A DNA stretch of 35,664 bases, taken from positions 108,447 to 144,110 of the forward strand of contig JBNGIO010005642.1 of the NCBI GenBank assembly GCA_049999805.1. The letters are read 5' to 3'. The notes below the pieces were generated by a model. It saw only the letters and a program-made list of their open reading frames with translations, did no database searches and was not told where the DNA came from. Shown piece by piece: positions 32,376 to 35,664 of this stretch. The translations under genes were made by a program, and so were the position numbers. Origin of the DNA: Folioceros fuciformis (taxonomy: Eukaryota; Anthocerotophyta; Anthocerotopsida; Anthocerotales). The first letter of the stretch is position 1; the number at the start of each line of letters is the position of its first letter.

Positions 32376-33823
32376 GGAGGGCATTATAGAGTTATGGGTT
32401 ACAATGAGGAGTACAATTGTTTGGTTTTGATCATTTCACAAGACTTTCTATATGCCTCTATCACATGGTGCGTGACACCCAGCCTTTACCTGTCAAGGAC
32501 ACCCCTTGCCCAGTGTGTTCTCAACTTTGCTCCGGGGTCAAGGGGGTGAAGTGCCATATTGGTCAAGAGCATAAGAACTTCGATAGGACCACTCGGGTGG
32601 CACAAGTGCAACTTGCTTCTTCCTCCGAACCAGCTACCAATCCTCTTCTAACAGATCCTCTGGGGCCGTCCCCGGAGGCTGGTTGTGGCTTCGAGGGCAA
32701 TCTGATCACTTGCTGGCTCTTTTCAATGCTCGTTTTCCATGTCCTCGCCTCTTCTGACGTCTCTCTAGGCGCCTACATGATGATATTCGCCTTGCTTATC
32801 GTCTTCCCTTGGATCACCTTGCTCGGGACCCGAGGGATGAGGGTGCTTGGATTTTGTTCCTTTTCCTGCCTAGATGGTGCCTTCGGCGCTCTAGGGGTAG
32901 TCCATCAGGTCATAGGGAGGTGGCCTCTTGACTTTGTCGTTTTCGATCCGAAGATTGGCAAGCTCTTCAGGAGAAGGATCTACTAGCAGCAAAATCTCGA
33001 TCGGAGTAAGCTAAGGTTGACAAGGTATGCCATGACCCATTTATAGCGCGTCTTAAGCGGTGTCTCATGTTGGGCAGGGATGGTGAATATGCTCGGGCTG
33101 CTAGAGTATTGTGCCCAGACCCGGCTGCATCTGCAACTGAGGACACCATTGCTGCACTTCGTGCCCTTCATCCAGAACCTCATGACACTATACCGCAAGA
33201 TCTTCTTGACCACACGGTCGAGGAGCCTTTTTGCTTAGATAGGGTTGTTTTTGGACATTCACTCTCTTCTACGCCGCGACTTTCTTCAGGGGGTTTGTCT
33301 GGCACAGTTTATGACCACTTTTTAGATTATTTTTCTCTTGAGGATCCCTCAAGTGGTTTTTCGGAGCTTTATACACTAGCAGCTGCTATGGCTAGGGGCG
33401 AAGTTCCCAATCGAATCTCTCAAGTTTTGGCGGCTAGTAGGCTACTTGCATTGGAAAAGCCCACCTCAAGGGTGCGCCCTATTGCTGTGGGGGAGGTATT
33501 TTTGCGCCTTATCAGCCGAAGTATCGCAATTCAACTTCGGGAGTACTTCCAAGCGCATCTTGCACCCCACCAATTTGGGATTGCTACCCCAGGTGGGTGT
33601 GAATCTGCCGCTCTTGGCATCCAGGCGGCCCTTGAGTTACATCCTTACTACCTAGCTTTGCAGGTTGATATTGAAAATGCTTTCCACACCGTCTCTAGGG
33701 TTGCCATCTTCTCAGAGGTCGAGAGTGCAGGAGATCAATTGGCAAGTCTTATCCCTTTCGTTCGCTCCTTCTATGGCTCGCCATCCAAGCTCTCCTACCA
33801 ACACGGCCCGACTATTGAGGGGG

Positions 33824-34662
33824 TGTTATGCTGTTGCTGTATGGGAAACAGAGCACCTAAGACTCTATGACTGGATACTGACTAGAGCATCCTGGGCATA
33901 AGCCCTGAATGCTGAAATGACTAGATACTGACTGGAGCATCTCGGGCATAAGCCCTGATGCTGAAGTGCTTGATGATGTCATGTACATGGCCCATGGATG
34001 GCCTGCACATGACATGTATGCCATATATGCATGTGTGCCATGTATGCATGCATATGGAGATGAAGGATGACATATGATGTATGTGGACATGTGGCAGGTG
34101 ATGTGTCATGGCGCATGCAACCTATATGCATGGTTGTGCATGAAAGGTGCGGTGCTATGCCGCATATATAGATAGCAGATTTATATTAGAAGATATTAGA
34201 AAATACATAAAAATCATAAATCAAGGAAAGTAGGATTATAAAGTGCCCACCATCGATACGGGTGGACACTTCATCGAGAACTCCTGAGGGTTTTTGCCTA
34301 TATATGTAGGCACCCAGCCATGGATTCTCGGATTGTTGATGTTTGTCTTGTTCCAATAGACAGCCATACTTCGTCCCTGCTGTGTCTTTGTCTCCTAGAG
34401 GTTCTTGTGGTTCGTTGCATTGCCAGGTTGGGAGAATTTTCCAGCTTGATTTCACCTGTTGACGGGTCCCGGGTCTGCCTCTCTTAGGCAAACCTAGTCT
34501 CTTTTTGTAGCCTTGCTCTTGGCCATAGGTCAAGGACAAATTAAGGCTAGGATTGTTGCTCCTGGGCCGAAGGCCAAGGAGATCGCAGGCAGGCAGAAGC
34601 TTAGTGACCTAGCTTGGTAGACAGGCTAGGTAGGCATGCAGCTATGCGGCTGCTGCGCGACA
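33824..34662. mobile_element. Solo LTR (839 bp) inserted in the RT, with GGGG target duplication
   Basis: Starts TGTTATGCTGTTGCTG and ends GCTGCTGCGCGACA, so it has TG...CA ends with a partly inverted relation. GGGG precedes (33820-33823) and follows it (34663-34666). Removing the segment plus one GGGG restores the RT frame exactly (TIEG | VSVFDSAIGTRQ), which fixes both borders to the base. It has no coding capacity. It contains a 50-bp tandem pair, a CATG/ATGCAT-rich tract (33975-34060) and TATATA boxes at 34164-34170 and near 34300. This is the state left when an element's two LTRs recombine. Confidence 0.92.
33870..33968. repeat. 50-bp tandem pair inside the solo LTR
   Basis: ACT(G/A)GATACTGACT(A/G)GAGC, followed by GGGCATAAGCCCTGA, occurs at 33870 and 33920. 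Each copy includes the hairpin GGGCATAAGCCC. It may be a U3 enhancer-type duplication. Confidence 0.9.
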
Positions 34663-35023
34663 GGGGTCTCAGTTTTTGATTCAGCAATAGGCACAAGGCA
34701 AGGGGATCCGTTGGGGGGTGCTCCTTTTGCAATGGCGCATTTTCGTGCGTTGTCCTCTATTGCCTTAGCATTTCGGGAATGCCTTTTCCCTTCCGTGGTT
34801 GATGACACTCATTTTCTTGGGCAAGGAGTCACAATCAAAGCAGCATTTGATTTCTTCTCATCACAGCTCTCCAAGGTGGGGTTGCGGGTCAAGCTATCTA
34901 AATGTAGGGTTTGGTCCCCTTCAAGCATCACTCCCCCCCCTTCAATATTTGGGGGGGGATATCACCCCCTCACAAGGACTTCGAGTCTTGGGACCTCCTG
35001 ATTTTGTTCATAGGTTTGTGGAT

Positions 35024-35183
35024 TGTTGGAAATAAAGCCAACATTAGGATAAAGAACTTAGGGTTTCATTAAGTGAACCGTTTCAGAGTTTAGTATTTAA
35101 ACAACATACACATACAATTTTGTATTCAATTTATTGTTTTGTATCAAGATTTGTTGTTCCAAACTACTCTCCGTAAATTCTCA
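35024..35183 (+). repeat. Short 5' LTR (160 bp) of a plus-strand LTR retrotransposon
   Basis: Begins TGTTGGAAATAAAGCC exactly where the RT reading frame ends and stops with ...GTAAATTCTCA, immediately before a perfect PBS. It has a TATTTAAA box (about 35093) and TTTATTG. At 160 bp it is short for Copia, in the size range of TRIM-like elements. The right partner LTR is outside the window. Confidence 0.8.
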
Positions 35184-35195
35184 TGGTATCAGAGC
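35184..35195 (+). other. Primer-binding site for initiator tRNA-Met
   Basis: TGGTATCAGAGC, directly abutting the LTR end, complementary to the 3' end of initiator tRNA-Met. Confirms the element's plus orientation. Confidence 0.92.
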
Positions 35196-35226
35196 TCCAA
35201 ATGCTCTCTACTTTTCTGAAGGCATA

Positions 35227-35664
35227 ATGCCTGGCCGGGGTAGACCTCGTGCAGATCGATGTCAACAAAGGAGACGACGTTGTGGTAGTACTAGTAGGCT
35301 ACAAAGCACAAACCGAGTTCCTATAGACTTTGTTCTGGATCTATACGAGGCTAACTACCCTGACATACGGCTAAGACAGTGGGTTGCTAGAAATGAGGGC
35401 ACAGCAAGTTCCAGAGCGCGTGCCATCAGGCTGCAGCAGTTGAGAACCTCTGAAGTAGATTCCCTCTACCGTGCCCGGTGCATTGCTAGGAACCAGCCTG
35501 ATCCTCGTTCTCAACTATTTTGTCAAGCGTGCCGAGGAGGAGTCCACAATTTCAGCCTCATCCCCCAACACACCTGAATTCAGTCCTATTGCTGATTGGG
35601 AATTACAAGCTTTTGGAGAAGTCTGCAATCATCCAAATTACAACAGGACAATTAGGTGGCTGAG
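35227..35664 (+). CDS. First ORF of the plus-strand LTR element, 3' partial, unidentified
   Basis: The ATG lies 31 bp after the PBS. The protein starts with a basic stretch (MPGRGRPRADRCQQRRRRCG) and continues with VPIDFVLDLYEANYPDIRL and an Arg/Gln-rich helix, closing at 35577. A second frame entered around 35490-35515 stays open to the window edge (KRAEEESTISASSP, then FSPIADWELQAFGEV), which looks more protein-like than the end of the first. A one-base shift or an unrecognised intron is likely. The position suggests a gag or accessory ORF. No Copia gag motif or zinc knuckle is seen in this part. Confidence 0.45.

Larger units (their letters stand above)
32417..35023 (+). mobile_element. 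Non-LTR retrotransposon with N-terminal C2H2 finger, broken by two LTR insertions
   Basis: The first part (from about 32500) carries a C2H2-type finger, CPVCSQLCSG...CHIGQEH, as in R2/NeSL-type elements. A frameshift near 32750 leads to SRRLHDDIRLAYRLPLDHL and, past two stops, the RT frame (33067 on). RT motifs are SRVRPIAVGEVFLRLISRSI, then GIATPGGCESAALG and motif A LQVDIENAF. After the solo LTR (33824-34662) come motif B IGTRQGDPLGG and motif C VDDTHFLG. A further shift in C/G homopolymers near 34930-34960 leads to ITPSQGLRVLGPP, and the element is cut off at 35024. It is clearly not the same family as the L1-like LINE. Clade placement (NeSL- or Utopia-like) is a guess. Confidence 0.82.

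Noticed and set aside
33857-34109. Minus-strand His/Met/Tyr-rich frames in the solo LTR
   Set aside because: Produced by the CATG/ATGCAT-rich tract; an LTR has no coding role here.

Overview
The window is nuclear DNA of a land plant. It has an intron-rich gene, a DYW-type PPR protein, plant Copia elements primed by initiator tRNA-Met, LINEs and CACTA remnants. The DYW domain has a KKP-type PG box and ends in GRS rather than DYW, and a MurB-like remnant is present. Both point to a seedless plant such as a fern or lycophyte, but the sequence alone does not settle the lineage. A run of exactly 100 N (1973-2072) marks a scaffold gap.

Two genes look intact. (1) A plus-strand bifunctional plant cyclopropane fatty acid synthase lies at 8664-13426. 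I could reconstruct 24 exons with GT-AG borders and one open frame of 864 codons plus stop. (2) A minus-strand, single-exon PPR-DYW RNA-editing factor lies at 15550-18060. It has 836 residues and an arginine-rich leader that looks mitochondrial. It sits in a decayed head-to-tail PPR array: a degenerate copy lies downstream (about 14640-15420), and the region just upstream of its start (18060-18285) derives from the coding 3' part of another copy. The last part of an unidentified host gene is at 3-513.

The rest is mostly mobile-element debris. At 523-6298 (minus) is a defective Copia element with a candidate LTR, PBS and an extra unidentified ORF ahead of gag. At 19800 is a CACTA-type terminus. 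At 21994-22650 (minus) is a MurB-like pseudogene. At 23923-27898 is a 5'-truncated LINE. At 29161-29940 is the tail of a second Copia element with the start of its 3' LTR. At 30060-31350 is a CACTA Tnp2 transposase remnant, followed by two minisatellites (38-bp and 34-bp units).

At 32417-35023 is a second, different non-LTR retrotransposon with an N-terminal C2H2 finger. Its RT is split by an 839-bp solo LTR flanked by GGGG duplications, and its end is cut off by another LTR element that runs out of the window.

The two intact genes are not evidently linked in function: one modifies membrane or storage lipids, the other edits organelle RNA. No operon-like or defence-like system was found. The most interesting items are the GRS-ending, KKP-type DYW protein (candidate U-to-C editor), its array-derived leader, the MurB remnant, and the nested retroelements at the right end.
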